Source of the DNA: Flavobacteriales bacterium
GTDB lineage: Bacteria; Bacteroidota; Bacteroidia; Flavobacteriales_D; Sanyastnellaceae
Assembly: GCA_027491075.1 (NCBI GenBank)
Contig: JAIXWX010000019.1
Coordinates: forward strand, 1 to 64,000
Direction of reading: 5' to 3'
Length of the DNA stretch: 64,000 nucleotides
Numbering within the stretch: the first letter of the stretch is position 1; each line of letters starts with the position of its first letter. The translations under genes were made by a program, and so were the position numbers. Positions 7,700 through 17,420 of this stretch are shown piece by piece. The notes under the pieces were generated by a model, which was given only the letters and a program-made list of their open reading frames with translations, made no database searches and was not told the DNA's origin.

Positions 7700-9253
7700 T
7701 TGAATGCAGAACTAGTCATAAATGCTACACCCACTGGTGTGGACATCGCCCTGCTGCACGACAAAGCGTTGATTGAGTTGCATAGAGAGCAACGCAATCA
7801 GCAGTATGCCGTTGGAGATATTTACTTGGGCCGAGTGAGGAAACTTATTCCTCACCTTAATGCTGCATTTGTAGACGTGGGATACGATAAAGACGCATTT
7901 CTCCATTATTTGGATCTGGGTCCTCAGTTTTCTTCACTCAACCATTTTACACGACGCACTATCAGTGGTGAACAGAAATCCGCCGACCTTCTCAACTTTC
8001 CTCTTCAACAAGATATCTTAAAAGAAGGGAAAATAAAGGACGTAATGGGTCAAGGGTATGTGATTCCTGTGCAGGTAGCAAAGGAACCTATCTCACAAAA
8101 GGGTCCTCGATTGACTTCTGAAATCACTATTGCTGGACGCTATTTAGTGTTGGTTCCTTTCTCCAATAAGGTTTCTTTGTCTTCACGCATCACCGATGAA
8201 AACGAAAGAGATCGTTTGAGAAAACTCATGCAGAGCATTCGACCTGCCAACATGGGAGTAATTATTCGCACTCAGGCTGAGGGAACATCGGTAACTGAAT
8301 TGGATCAAGATCTTCAAGACCTTGTAAAACGTTGGGAAGAGATGTTTAAGACGATGAAAAACGCTCGTCCTCCGCAACGCATTCTCGGTGAAATCGATAA
8401 GACAAGCAGTGTGTTACGTGATTTGCTCACCGATCAGTTTACCAATATTCACGTAAACGACGAACAGGTGGCTGCACTGGTGAGAGGCTATATGAAGTCG
8501 ATCGCACCAACGCAAGAAGGCATTGTCAAAATGCACAAAAGCACCGACCTCTTCGATGCATTTAACGTGCACCGTCAAATTAAAGCTTCATTTGGTAAAC
8601 AAGTAAATCTGAAAAGCGGAGCCTATCTTATTGTCGAGCACACAGAAGCAATGCACGTCATTGATGTGAATTCTGGCAATAGAAAAAATAGCACTGTTAA
8701 AGATCAAGAAGAAAACGCTCTTCAGACCAATGTAGAATGTGCTAGAGAAATAGCCCGTCTTCTTCGTCTTCGCGACATGGGTGGCATCATTTGTATCGAT
8801 TTTATTGATATGCAAAATCGCGACAATCAGAAGAAACTCCATGACGCTATCAAGACATTCATGTCTGAAGACAAAGCCAAACACAATGTTCTGCCTCCTT
8901 CAAAGTTCGGAGTTGTAGAAATTACTAGAGAACGTGTCAAGCCTGTTACCAAAGTAATCACCACGGAAAAATGCCCTAGCTGCGACGGCAAAGGGGTGGT
9001 TCAAGCCTCCGTGTTGTTTACAGATGAGCTAGAGAATGGAGTTCGTTTTTTGAGCGAAGAAGGTTCTCACAAGGAAATCAAATTGGCAGTGCATCCAATG
9101 GTCGAAGCATACTTAACAAAAGGTTTCTTCACCAATATTCTCAAAAAGTGGAAAAAGAAATACGGAATGAAAATTTCTGTTGAACCTTCTTCCTCCTCTG
9201 AGTTTCTGGAATATCATTTCTTCGACAAAGAAGGAGAAGAAATTTCGATTTAG
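7700..9253 (+). CDS. rng: Ribonuclease E/G family endoribonuclease
   Basis: A 517-residue RNase G-type enzyme for rRNA maturation and mRNA turnover. It has an N-terminal S1-containing region (VGDIYLGRVRKLIPHLNAAFVDVG), catalytic Asp residues in HVIDVNSG and ICIDFIDM, and the zinc-link CPSCDGKG; it lacks a long RNase E-type C-terminal scaffold. The start appears to be TTG at 7700: family members begin M-N-x-E-L-V, which matches exactly, and no in-frame ATG occurs nearby upstream. It follows the tiny basic protein by 120 bp, so may share its transcript. Confidence 0.9.
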   Translation: MNAELVINATPTGVDIALLHDKALIELHREQRNQQYAVGDIYLGRVRKLIPHLNAAFVDVGYDKDAFLHYLDLGPQFSSLNHFTRRTISGEQKSADLLNFPLQQDILKEGKIKDVMGQGYVIPVQVAKEPISQKGPRLTSEITIAGRYLVLVPFSNKVSLSSRITDENERDRLRKLMQSIRPANMGVIIRTQAEGTSVTELDQDLQDLVKRWEEMFKTMKNARPPQRILGEIDKTSSVLRDLLTDQFTNIHVNDEQVAALVRGYMKSIAPTQEGIVKMHKSTDLFDAFNVHRQIKASFGKQVNLKSGAYLIVEHTEAMHVIDVNSGNRKNSTVKDQEENALQTNVECAREIARLLRLRDMGGIICIDFIDMQNRDNQKKLHDAIKTFMSEDKAKHNVLPPSKFGVVEITRERVKPVTKVITTEKCPSCDGKGVVQASVLFTDELENGVRFLSEEGSHKEIKLAVHPMVEAYLTKGFFTNILKKWKKKYGMKISVEPSSSSEFLEYHFFDKEGEEISI

Positions 9254-9254
9254 G

Positions 9255-10499
9255 CTATCGCCGATAGGCGATAAAATATTTTTCTACAGAATTAGAAAGT
9301 GCTTTTAAGTTGAGATGATCGCTTGCTGACGCGGCATCCACAACACTTCCGTCTTTCAACTTCACTTTGATTACGTCTGATGCCACGTTGTAGGCACGGT
9401 TAAACACTCGATCTCTTATAACAAAATAGTTCGCCTCTTCCCTACTCAAGCCACACTCCAAGGCAATCTCCTTCACCTTTTGATTAAAATACTCGTCACT
9501 AAATGGAGTTCTGGACATTTCAATTTTGAAGAGGTTTCTATTAACTAATCCCTTACTCAATTCGCTCAAGACAAAATCCTCATGATGGCACCAAACCTTG
9601 ATTGCACCCATGATATCAAAATCATCCAATCGAATGAAATGATCTAATGCTTCTGAATTCTCATCAAAATCGACCCTAGTGATTTTATTATAAAGGAAAA
9701 AGTGCAGAGAAGGCGAGGCAAAAAGTGTAACCCCTTTTTCTGCCAATGCTTTCGCTCTTTTGAGAACATTTACCAGCATAAATTCAGCACTTAACACCGT
9801 TTTATGCAGATAAACCTGCCAATACATAAATCGTCGAGCTACAATAAACTTCTCAATACTATAAATACCCTTTTCCTCCATCACCAACTCATCATTCACC
9901 ACATCCAACATTTTCAGTATTCTTTCACTACCCACTTGACCTTCCACCACTCCACTAAAAAAACTATCTCTCGCCAGATAATCCAGTCGATCCATATCCA
10001 ACTGACTACTTACTAGTTGATGTAAAAAGCGCTTGTGATATTGATCATTGAAAATCTGAATAGCCAGATCAAACTTTCCTCCGTATTCGCGATTGAGACT
10101 ATGCATGAGCAGACTTGAGATTTCTTCATGCTTCACTTCATGTACAATACTGTGTTCAAGTGCATGACTAAAAGGACCATGTCCTATGTCATGAAATAGA
10201 ATTGCGCACAAACAACCAAATTCTTCTTCAGGAGAGATCGCGTGCCCCTTATACCGGATTTCCTCGATTGCTGATTGCATCAAGTGCATTGCTCCGATGG
10301 CATGTTGAAATCTATTATGAACAGCACCGGGATAGACCAAGTAAGATAAGCCCAATTGCGCAATTCGACGCAACCGTTGAAAATAGGGATGATCCACCAA
10401 ATCCAAAAGCAAATCATGGCGAAACGTGACGAATCCGTACACCGGGTCATTCACGATTTTTCGCTTGTTGGAAGTTGTTTTCTCCTTACTGCCACTCAT
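9255..10499 (-). CDS. HD-domain phosphohydrolase (dNTPase-like)
   Basis: A 414-residue HD-superfamily hydrolase. Metal-ligand motifs are visible in order: RFQHAIGAMHL (first His), LFHDIGHGPFSHALEH (HD doublet and helix), and QLDMDRLDYLARDS (distal Asp), the pattern of SAMHD1/dGTPase-like proteins. Likely substrates are nucleotides, possibly dNTPs, but this is family-level inference. I use the ATG at 10499 (MSGSKEK) because the longer frame begins with TTG and adds 19 residues that would overlap the porX promoter region. It is divergent from porX and convergent with rng with one base between stops. Confidence 0.85.
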   Translation of the reverse strand: MSGSKEKTTSNKRKIVNDPVYGFVTFRHDLLLDLVDHPYFQRLRRIAQLGLSYLVYPGAVHNRFQHAIGAMHLMQSAIEEIRYKGHAISPEEEFGCLCAILFHDIGHGPFSHALEHSIVHEVKHEEISSLLMHSLNREYGGKFDLAIQIFNDQYHKRFLHQLVSSQLDMDRLDYLARDSFFSGVVEGQVGSERILKMLDVVNDELVMEEKGIYSIEKFIVARRFMYWQVYLHKTVLSAEFMLVNVLKRAKALAEKGVTLFASPSLHFFLYNKITRVDFDENSEALDHFIRLDDFDIMGAIKVWCHHEDFVLSELSKGLVNRNLFKIEMSRTPFSDEYFNQKVKEIALECGLSREEANYFVIRDRVFNRAYNVASDVIKVKLKDGSVVDAASASDHLNLKALSNSVEKYFIAYRR

Positions 10500-10559
10500 G
10501 ATGCAATAATACAGCGGAAATTCGGTTGAGCTTCTTAGCTTTACACACAAAACCAAATT

Positions 10560-12113
10560 ATGGCAAACGAGAAGATCCTTTGGGCGGATGATGAGATAGA
10601 TCTATTAAAACCGCACATTATTTTTCTTGAACAGAAAGGATATCACCTCACCACAGTCAACAATGGTCGCGATGCCATTGACAAGGTGAAAGAAGAATTC
10701 TTTGATATCGTTTTTCTTGATGAAAATATGCCTGGACTAAGCGGTTTGCAGGTATTGCCAGAACTTAAGAATATCGATCCTACTCTTCCGGTAGTAATGA
10801 TTACCAAAAGCGAAGAGGAAAGCATCATGGAAGACGCTATCGGTTCCAAGATCGCGGATTACCTTATAAAGCCCGTGAATCCGAATCAAATTCTTTTGAC
10901 GATAAAAAAGAATCTTGATGAGAAAAGACTAGTAAGTGAAAAAACGACCAGTGATTATCGACAAGAATTCCGTGAAATTTCCATCCGCCTCGGAGATAGG
11001 ATGGATCACGAAGAATGGTCAGAATTCTATAAGAAATTGGTCCATTGGAGCATGGAGCTTCAGAGTACCAGCGATGAAGGAATGAATGAAATTTTCCGCA
11101 CCCAACGAATGGAAGCCAACGAACAGTTTGGAAAGTTTCTTAAAAACAACTACGTGCAATGGCTTAAGTCCTCTTCTGGCCCAGTGATGTCTCATACACT
11201 GATTAAAAACAAAGTGGCGCCCATTCTAAAAGAAAGTACAGAAAAATCAATATTTCTAGTAGTAATTGATAATCTAAGATTCGATCAGTGGAAGGTTATT
11301 TCTCCCAAGTTAAAAGAGTACTTCCGTGTTGATAAAGAGGATATTTTCTACAGTATTTTACCCACTGCAACGCACTATGCTCGCAATGCTCTTTTCGCAG
11401 GATTAATGCCCAGTGAGATTGAACGCTTGCACCCCCAACTTTGGAAAAACGAAGATGAAGAGGGCGGAAAAAACTTGCACGAGGAAGAACTTTTTGCGAC
11501 TCAGCTCAAGCGCCTGGGCTTGGATATAAAATGGAGTTACAATAAAATTACTCAGCTGCAACAGGGCAAGAAGCTCTCTGATCAGTTTTCTAATTTGCTC
11601 AACAATAAACTCAATGTAATAGTCTACAATTTTGTGGACATGCTTTCCCATGCGCGCACTGAAATGGAAGTGATAAAAGAGCTTGCAGATGATGAACCCG
11701 CGTACAGAAGTTTAACATCCTCTTGGTTTGATCACTCTCCCTTATTAGATATTCTGAGAAAAATTGCTGAAAGCGGATGTAAACTTATCATAACGACCGA
11801 TCACGGAACTATTCGAGTGGATAATCCAGTTAAAGTGGTTGGAGACCGTAACACCAATGCTAACCTGCGATACAAAGCAGGAAAAAATTTGAACTACAAC
11901 CCAAAAGAGGTTTTCGAACTTCGCAATCCTGCGGATGGATTTCTTCCGAAAACGAATGTAAGCACGGCCTATATCTTCGCACAAAACAATGATTTCTTTG
12001 TCTATCCGAACAATTACAATCACTTTGTGAATTTCTACTCCAATACTTTTCAGCACGGAGGAATTTCTATGGAGGAAGTATTAATTCCGTTTGCAGTTTT
12101 ATCGGTGAAGTAA
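10560..12113 (+). CDS. porX: PorX-type response regulator with PglZ domain (T9SS regulator)
   Basis: A 517-residue protein with an N-terminal CheY-like receiver (acidic pair D10/D11, phosphoacceptor D54 in VFLDENMPG, T82, K104) and a large C-terminal PglZ/alkaline-phosphatase-like domain (FLVVIDNLRFDQW, LPTATHYARN, ITTDHGTIRV). This architecture is PorX, the regulator that with PorY and SigP controls type IX secretion genes in Porphyromonas and that hydrolyses phosphodiester or oligonucleotide substrates. No PorY-like kinase is adjacent. The tsaE ATG directly follows its TAA, so the two are cotranscribed. Consistent with the type IX substrates in the window. Confidence 0.93.
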   Translation: MANEKILWADDEIDLLKPHIIFLEQKGYHLTTVNNGRDAIDKVKEEFFDIVFLDENMPGLSGLQVLPELKNIDPTLPVVMITKSEEESIMEDAIGSKIADYLIKPVNPNQILLTIKKNLDEKRLVSEKTTSDYRQEFREISIRLGDRMDHEEWSEFYKKLVHWSMELQSTSDEGMNEIFRTQRMEANEQFGKFLKNNYVQWLKSSSGPVMSHTLIKNKVAPILKESTEKSIFLVVIDNLRFDQWKVISPKLKEYFRVDKEDIFYSILPTATHYARNALFAGLMPSEIERLHPQLWKNEDEEGGKNLHEEELFATQLKRLGLDIKWSYNKITQLQQGKKLSDQFSNLLNNKLNVIVYNFVDMLSHARTEMEVIKELADDEPAYRSLTSSWFDHSPLLDILRKIAESGCKLIITTDHGTIRVDNPVKVVGDRNTNANLRYKAGKNLNYNPKEVFELRNPADGFLPKTNVSTAYIFAQNNDFFVYPNNYNHFVNFYSNTFQHGGISMEEVLIPFAVLSVK

Positions 12114-12521
12114 ATGAGGACAATATCAATTTCAGCATTGGCCGAGCTTCCTATGGTTGCTCAAACCTTTTTGACCGCGTATCCTAAGCCTACAATTTTT
12201 TTATTGGAGGGTGAAATGGGTGCTGGCAAAACAACATTCGTCAAGGCCGTATGCGAGCTATTGGGCATCACTGAAACTTCCAGTCCTACTTTTGGAATCG
12301 TAAATGAATATGAGTCCAAAGAAAAGGTCAAAGTATTGCACTTTGACCTGTATCGTTTAAAAAGCCTTCAAGAAGCCATGGACATTGGCCTTGAAGACTA
12401 CCTCCATCAAGAGGCATATATTTTTATAGAATGGCCGCAACTGATCGAACCGTTGGTCGATTCAACCGCCATAAAAATCTATATCGAAGAAACACCGTTG
12501 GGGAGAAGTTTCACTTTTTAG
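12114..12521 (+). CDS. tsaE: tRNA threonylcarbamoyladenosine biosynthesis ATPase TsaE
   Basis: A 135-residue TsaE. It has the Walker A motif GEMGAGKTTF, followed by TSSPTFGIVNEY and the Walker B-like FDLYRL, then FIEWPQL, all characteristic. TsaE supports TsaBD in placing the t6A modification on ANN-decoding tRNAs in the cytosol. The start ATG abuts the porX stop with no spacer. Its end overlaps the 3' end of the convergent small membrane protein gene by four bases. Length is normal. Confidence 0.93.
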   Translation: MRTISISALAELPMVAQTFLTAYPKPTIFLLEGEMGAGKTTFVKAVCELLGITETSSPTFGIVNEYESKEKVKVLHFDLYRLKSLQEAMDIGLEDYLHQEAYIFIEWPQLIEPLVDSTAIKIYIEETPLGRSFTF

Positions 12522-12754
12522 TGACCTTCGCTATGGGTAGTATCTGCGTGCGCAGTAGAGTCCACTTTGGTATCGATGGCCTCTTCCATTTTCATTTCTT
12601 TCTTTTCCTTAATAGGCATCGCGCCATCAAGATGAGGCTTGTTTGGAGCGGCCTTATGGTTTGCGTTCACGAACAACAGCGTAACAAAAACTGCTGCAGG
12701 TATGATCAGCCACAAAAGGGCTGAGCTAGGTTGGTTTTTATCTTGAGATGCCAT
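12518..12754 (-). CDS. Small membrane protein, function unknown (78 aa)
   Basis: One transmembrane segment near residues 13-29 (LLWLIIPAAVFVTLLFV) and a hydrophilic C-terminal region rich in Lys, Glu, Asp and His. I do not recognise a family. The ORF is a plausible gene because it occupies the space between tsaE and alanine dehydrogenase cleanly and has an ATG followed by a normal membrane anchor. The tail overlaps tsaE by four bases. Confidence 0.6.
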   Translation of the reverse strand: MASQDKNQPSSALLWLIIPAAVFVTLLFVNANHKAAPNKPHLDGAMPIKEKKEMKMEEAIDTKVDSTAHADTTHSEGH

Positions 12755-12831
12755 GTGTTTAAAAACAGTTAGTATGAGCGGCGAATTTATACTTTATTTT
12801 CTTACTTTCGAAATCCGAATAAGCCTGCTTT

Positions 12832-14052
12832 ATGGATATTAAAAAAGAGTCCATCAGAACCCTTGCTAAAGAAGCTGCTCTGATGCCACAAGAAGAGTTG
12901 TTGGCCATCTCAATACGCAATTTTCATCTTGTAATCGGTATTCCAAGAGAAACTTCATTCCATGAACGACGAGTGGCCCTGGTACCAGAAAGTGTTGCAC
13001 TTTTGGTGGCCAACGGCCATGAAGTGATCATCGAAACCAATGCTGGAAAGGATTCGAATTTCCAGGATCACGATTATTCGGAAGCTGGTGCAAAAATTGT
13101 CTACAGCCCTGAAGAGGTATTCAAAGCTGACTTGATCATGAAAGTGGCACCTCCAAGCGAACAGGAGATTGCCATGATGCCTGGAAAGCAAACACTTATC
13201 TCAGCGATTCATCTGCCTATTCAAAAGAGCGAGCATTTCAAAATGCTTTCTGCAAAAAAAATAACCGCGGTGGCCTGGGACTTTATCAAAGACGAAACAG
13301 GCATTTTTCCTGTAGTTAGAGCTATGGGAGAAATTGCAGGCAATACGAGTGTGTTAATTGCAGCTGAATATCTCAGTCACAATAGTGGAGGCCAAGGATT
13401 GATGTTTGGAGGAATCTCCGGGGTAAAACCCACAGAGGTCGTGATCATAGGGGCGGGTACTGTTGCAGAATTCGCGGCCCGCGCTGCACTGGGTCTTGGC
13501 GCCAGCGTCAAAATTTTTGATAACAGCATTTATCGACTCCGCCGGATCCAAAATGATCTGGGTACGCGCTTGTGGACTTCAACCGTTCAACCGCGCGAAC
13601 TTGCCACAGCATTGATGACAGCAGATGTGGCTATCGGTGCGATACATACCCCCAAAAGCCGTACTCCCATTCTTGTATCGGAAGACATGGTCAGCAACAT
13701 GAAATATGGTAGCGTGATCGTGGATATCAGTATAGACCAAGGCGGTTGCTTCGAAACTTCGCGTGTGACTACACATGACAAGCCCGTTTTTAAAGAACAT
13801 GGAGTTATCCATTATTGCGTTCCAAACATTGCATCACGTGTATCGCGCACAGCCTCTTATGCCCTCTCCAATATATTCGCGCCCATTCTTTTGACTATTG
13901 GAGAAGAAGGCGGTATTGCGAACTTGGTAAAGCACCAAGAAGGTTTTCAAAATGGAGTTTACATGTACAATGGAATACTCACCAATGAAGCCATTGCAGG
14001 AATGTTTGACCTTTCCTGGAAGCCCCTGAAACTTCTAATTGCAGCCTTCTAA
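12832..14052 (+). CDS. ald: Alanine dehydrogenase
   Basis: A 406-residue alanine dehydrogenase/PNT-family enzyme, converting L-alanine and NAD+ to pyruvate and ammonia. The substrate-domain motif GIPRETSFHERRVALVPE occurs near residue 37, and the NAD-binding Rossmann motif VIIGAGTVAEFAAR near residue 205. It carries the extra ~30-residue N-terminal extension seen in Bacteroidota homologues. The ATG at 12832 is the only plausible start. Its stop abuts the stop of convergent pheT with no intervening base. Confidence 0.9.
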   Translation: MDIKKESIRTLAKEAALMPQEELLAISIRNFHLVIGIPRETSFHERRVALVPESVALLVANGHEVIIETNAGKDSNFQDHDYSEAGAKIVYSPEEVFKADLIMKVAPPSEQEIAMMPGKQTLISAIHLPIQKSEHFKMLSAKKITAVAWDFIKDETGIFPVVRAMGEIAGNTSVLIAAEYLSHNSGGQGLMFGGISGVKPTEVVIIGAGTVAEFAARAALGLGASVKIFDNSIYRLRRIQNDLGTRLWTSTVQPRELATALMTADVAIGAIHTPKSRTPILVSEDMVSNMKYGSVIVDISIDQGGCFETSRVTTHDKPVFKEHGVIHYCVPNIASRVSRTASYALSNIFAPILLTIGEEGGIANLVKHQEGFQNGVYMYNGILTNEAIAGMFDLSWKPLKLLIAAF

Positions 14053-16494
14053 TTAGGAACGCACTTTCGCCCCCAGCTTTTCATCTAAAGCAGTCGTCAA
14101 TTTACTCATGATGCCTTCCACTTGCTGGTCGGTCATGGTCTTGGTGCTGTCTTGCAAAACAAAGCTAATGGCGTAAGACTTTTTACCTTCTTCCAAATTC
14201 TTTCCTTCATAAACATCGAACAAACCTACTTCACGTAGTAGTTTCTTTTCTGTTTCAAAAGAAACCTTCTCAATTTCCTGAAAAGAAACTGATTTATTCA
14301 GAAGCAAACTCAAGTCCCTTCTTACTCTCGGAAATTTATCCGTTGGCTTGTATTGTATAGAATTCTTGGGCAACATCGAAAGCAATAGTTCCCACTCCAA
14401 CTCTGCATACAATACATTCGACTTGATATCAAACTTCTTCAAGAGTGTATCTTTCACGAAGCCAAGCCTCGCAATGATTTTATTTCTTGAAGAAAAACTT
14501 AATCCATCTGAAAAGATATCCGTATTGGCTGCATTGACTTGATGTTCAGAAATACCCAAGGAGTTCAATATCCCTTCTACATTCGCTTTCAAATCATAGA
14601 AGCTAACTTCAGAAGAGGAGTTGTTCCAAGACTCTGGTTGTGCTCTACCTGTTAAAAATAACGCAAGCACATATCGCTCTTGGTACTTGCCTTCTCCCTT
14701 GTGATATACTTTTCCAAATTCAAATAATTTTAAATCCGGATTCTTGTGATTGCGATTATACTCGATGCTTTCTAAACCTCCCCAGAGAAGAGATTGACGC
14801 ATAACTCCCAAGTCTTGACTCAAGGGATTGAGCAGCGCAACAGAAGTTGTATCATTCAATGTCATTTCTTGCGAGTATCCGGTGTACTTGGTTTTTGTCA
14901 AAGACATTCCCATCATTTCATGGAAACCTCTTGATACGAGATAGTCCGCTATAGCATTGGTTATCTTCTCTGCATCCGGTTTCGGCGCAGCGCTCATTGA
15001 GGCTTTTAAACCTTTTGGAAAATCAATATTATTAAAGCCGTATATGCGCAGGATCTCTTCCACTACATCTGCAGGTCTAATAACATCCGCACGATAATTA
15101 GGAACTGTAAGATTCAGTTCATCGCCATTGTCGGAAACAACTTCTATTTCCAAATCTTGAAGAATGCTCCGCACCGTTTCCTTCGGAATTACTTGTCCAA
15201 TCAACTGATTGGCGTAAGTCAGAGACAAGGTGACACTCACAGGCGCTATTTTCTCCGGATAGACATCGACTACTTCCGAGGCGACATTCGCACCAGCGCA
15301 CTCTTTCAACAGAGACACACAGCGATAAAGCGCATGCATCGTTATTTGAGGGTCTACTCCTCGCTCGAATCGAAACGAAGCATCTGTATGCAATCCATGT
15401 CGGCGAGCAGTTTTTCTAACCACTACAGGATTGAAATAGGCGGACTCAATAAAAACACGGGTTGTTTCGTCCGACACACCGCTTGCAGCTCCACCAAAAA
15501 CGCCTGCAATACACATTGGTTTTTCTGCGTCGCAAATCATTAAATCCTCCGGATGCAACTCACGTTCGACACTATCCAAGGTTACAAATTTTTCCCCCTC
15601 CAACGCGTATCTTACCACTACTTGATTGCCCGCAATTTTATCCGCATCAAATGCATGAAGAGGCTGCCCTAATTCATGTTGAACATAATTGGTGATGTCC
15701 ACCACGTTGTTGATTGGTCTCAAACCGATAGTAGTCAATCGATTTGCAAGCCAATCTGGTGAAGGACCTACTTTAACATTATCAAGCAGCACACCCGCAT
15801 ATCTTGGCGCGCCATCTGGGGCCATGACATTCACTTTATTTTCACCTTTACCAGAAACCGAATGAACATTCGGCTGTATCAAGGTTGCATCGATTTTTTC
15901 CAATCCATGCATGTTTCTTAGCGCTGCATATAAATCACGCGCTACACCGAAGTGAGAAAACGCATCCGTGCGATTTGGAGTTAAGCCAATTTCCAGGCAA
16001 AAATCACTCTTCACATTCAGGAACTCTGCCGCTGGAGTGCCAGGTATAGCATCGTTATCCAATATCAAAATACCGTCATGACTTTTTCCTAAACCAAGTT
16101 CATCTTCTGCACAAATCATCCCCAAAGATTCAACACCGCGTATTTTGCTTTTCTTAATCACCAAAGATTCTTCACCACCATTGGGATATAACGTCGATCC
16201 CACAGTAGCCACTAGTACTTTCTGACCTGCAGCTACATTGGGTGCTCCGCAAACAATTTGTGATGGGCTTTCTCCACCAAGATTTACGGTAGTTACTTTA
16301 AGTCGATCAGCATCAGGGTGCTTCTCACACGTGAGTACTTCGCCAACTACCACTCCCTTCAAACCGCCTTTAATGGTTTCTACTTCTTCAATTGCTTCCA
16401 CTTCCAGCCCAATGGAAGTGAGAATTTCTCCAATTTTTTCTACCGAAATATCTGCTTTGATATAATCCCTAAGCCATTGATATGAAATCTTCAT
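14053..16494 (-). CDS. pheT: Phenylalanine--tRNA ligase subunit beta
   Basis: An 813-residue PheT of full length. Domains in order: an N-terminal tRNA-binding OB domain (about residues 40-150, GEVLTCEKHPDADRLKV), B3/B4 editing region, B5 domain, catalytic-like core, and a C-terminal ferredoxin-fold anticodon-binding domain (KFPRVRRDLSLLL). It forms an alpha2beta2 enzyme with PheS, encoded separately at 23.7 kb. It lies five bases downstream of iaaA on the same strand, so it is probably cotranscribed with the cyanophycin-degradation genes, an unusual partnership. Confidence 0.96.
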   Translation of the reverse strand: MKISYQWLRDYIKADISVEKIGEILTSIGLEVEAIEEVETIKGGLKGVVVGEVLTCEKHPDADRLKVTTVNLGGESPSQIVCGAPNVAAGQKVLVATVGSTLYPNGGEESLVIKKSKIRGVESLGMICAEDELGLGKSHDGILILDNDAIPGTPAAEFLNVKSDFCLEIGLTPNRTDAFSHFGVARDLYAALRNMHGLEKIDATLIQPNVHSVSGKGENKVNVMAPDGAPRYAGVLLDNVKVGPSPDWLANRLTTIGLRPINNVVDITNYVQHELGQPLHAFDADKIAGNQVVVRYALEGEKFVTLDSVERELHPEDLMICDAEKPMCIAGVFGGAASGVSDETTRVFIESAYFNPVVVRKTARRHGLHTDASFRFERGVDPQITMHALYRCVSLLKECAGANVASEVVDVYPEKIAPVSVTLSLTYANQLIGQVIPKETVRSILQDLEIEVVSDNGDELNLTVPNYRADVIRPADVVEEILRIYGFNNIDFPKGLKASMSAAPKPDAEKITNAIADYLVSRGFHEMMGMSLTKTKYTGYSQEMTLNDTTSVALLNPLSQDLGVMRQSLLWGGLESIEYNRNHKNPDLKLFEFGKVYHKGEGKYQERYVLALFLTGRAQPESWNNSSSEVSFYDLKANVEGILNSLGISEHQVNAANTDIFSDGLSFSSRNKIIARLGFVKDTLLKKFDIKSNVLYAELEWELLLSMLPKNSIQYKPTDKFPRVRRDLSLLLNKSVSFQEIEKVSFETEKKLLREVGLFDVYEGKNLEEGKKSYAISFVLQDSTKTMTDQQVEGIMSKLTTALDEKLGAKVRS

Positions 16495-16499
16495 CTTCG

Positions 16500-17420
16500 T
16501 TATTTATAAATCTCAATAATTGATTCTTCTGGGGTAGCAAAACCTCTGTACATCCCTTCGCTATTAAATGGGAGCGCAATGTTACCGAGGTGATCGACCG
16601 CAATAAGTCCACCCTCTCCTCCCATTTTCACCAGTTTATCATTCACTACAAGCTCGCATGCTTGCTGAAGACTGAGTCCTTTGTAAACCATTAAACAGTG
16701 AATATCGTAAGCCACCACCGCGCGAATAAAAAACTCGCCATGTCCAGTGCACGAGATGGCACAAGATTCATTGTTGGCATAAGTTCCAGCACCGATAACT
16801 GGGCTATCGCCAATCCTTCCCCACCTTTTATTGGTCATTCCTCCTGTAGAAGTAGCTGCTGCAAGATTTCCAAATGCGTCTTTGGCTACCGCTCCAACTG
16901 TTCCAAATTTTTTTTCATCCGTATGATCCAATTGATAGCCCTCTTCATCCTTCACAGACATCCACTGACCGAAACGGAATTCATCATGAAAGTATTCCGG
17001 CGTTTCAAAAGCTAAGCCTCTGCTTCTGGCAAAATCCTCCGCTTGATTTCCTGCTAGAAAAACATGTCCAGAAAACTGCATGATCTCTTTTGCGAGAAGA
17101 ATGGGATTCTTTACTGCAGAAATCCCCGCCACAGCTCCCGCCTCCAGAGTATCTCCCCTCATGATGGCCGCATCCATTTCATGCTTGCCAGTGTTGGTAA
17201 ACACAGCACCTTTTCCTGCATTGAAAAGTGGATTATTCTCCAATGCGACCACCGCTGCTGTGACAGCATCCAGCGCTGTACCGTTCTTTCTTAGTATTTC
17301 TTCTCCTTGATTCAAAGCATAGGTCAATGCCTCTCTGTAAAGTTTTTCTTTTTCAGATGACATCAAAGAGCGTGTGATGGTTCCAGCTCCTCCGTGTATG
17401 GCTATGGAAAATGTTCTCAT
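16500..17420 (-). CDS. iaaA: Isoaspartyl peptidase / plant-type L-asparaginase
   Basis: A 306-residue Ntn-hydrolase that self-cleaves to alpha and beta chains. The N-terminal IHGGAGT motif and the cleavage-site threonine T174 in KFGTVGAVA, which becomes the nucleophile, are intact, as are the GGMTNKRWGRIGDSP and GTGHGE-like (CTGHGEFF) substrate loops. These enzymes hydrolyse beta-aspartyl dipeptides, including beta-Asp-Arg, the product of cyanophycinase. The ATG overlaps the cphB stop (ATGA), supporting a shared role in cyanophycin breakdown. Confidence 0.93.
   Translation of the reverse strand: MRTFSIAIHGGAGTITRSLMSSEKEKLYREALTYALNQGEEILRKNGTALDAVTAAVVALENNPLFNAGKGAVFTNTGKHEMDAAIMRGDTLEAGAVAGISAVKNPILLAKEIMQFSGHVFLAGNQAEDFARSRGLAFETPEYFHDEFRFGQWMSVKDEEGYQLDHTDEKKFGTVGAVAKDAFGNLAAATSTGGMTNKRWGRIGDSPVIGAGTYANNESCAISCTGHGEFFIRAVVAYDIHCLMVYKGLSLQQACELVVNDKLVKMGGEGGLIAVDHLGNIALPFNSEGMYRGFATPEESIIEIYK

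Noticed and set aside
9256-9273. Bidirectional terminator between rng and the HD gene
   Set aside because: A TATCGCC/GGCGATA hairpin exists but lies inside the last codons of the HD gene and lacks a clean T run on either side; it may be chance.
10560-12113. PorX gene as part of a BREX/Pgl phage-defence system because of its PglZ domain
   Set aside because: The receiver plus PglZ architecture is the T9SS regulator PorX, and no other BREX genes are nearby.
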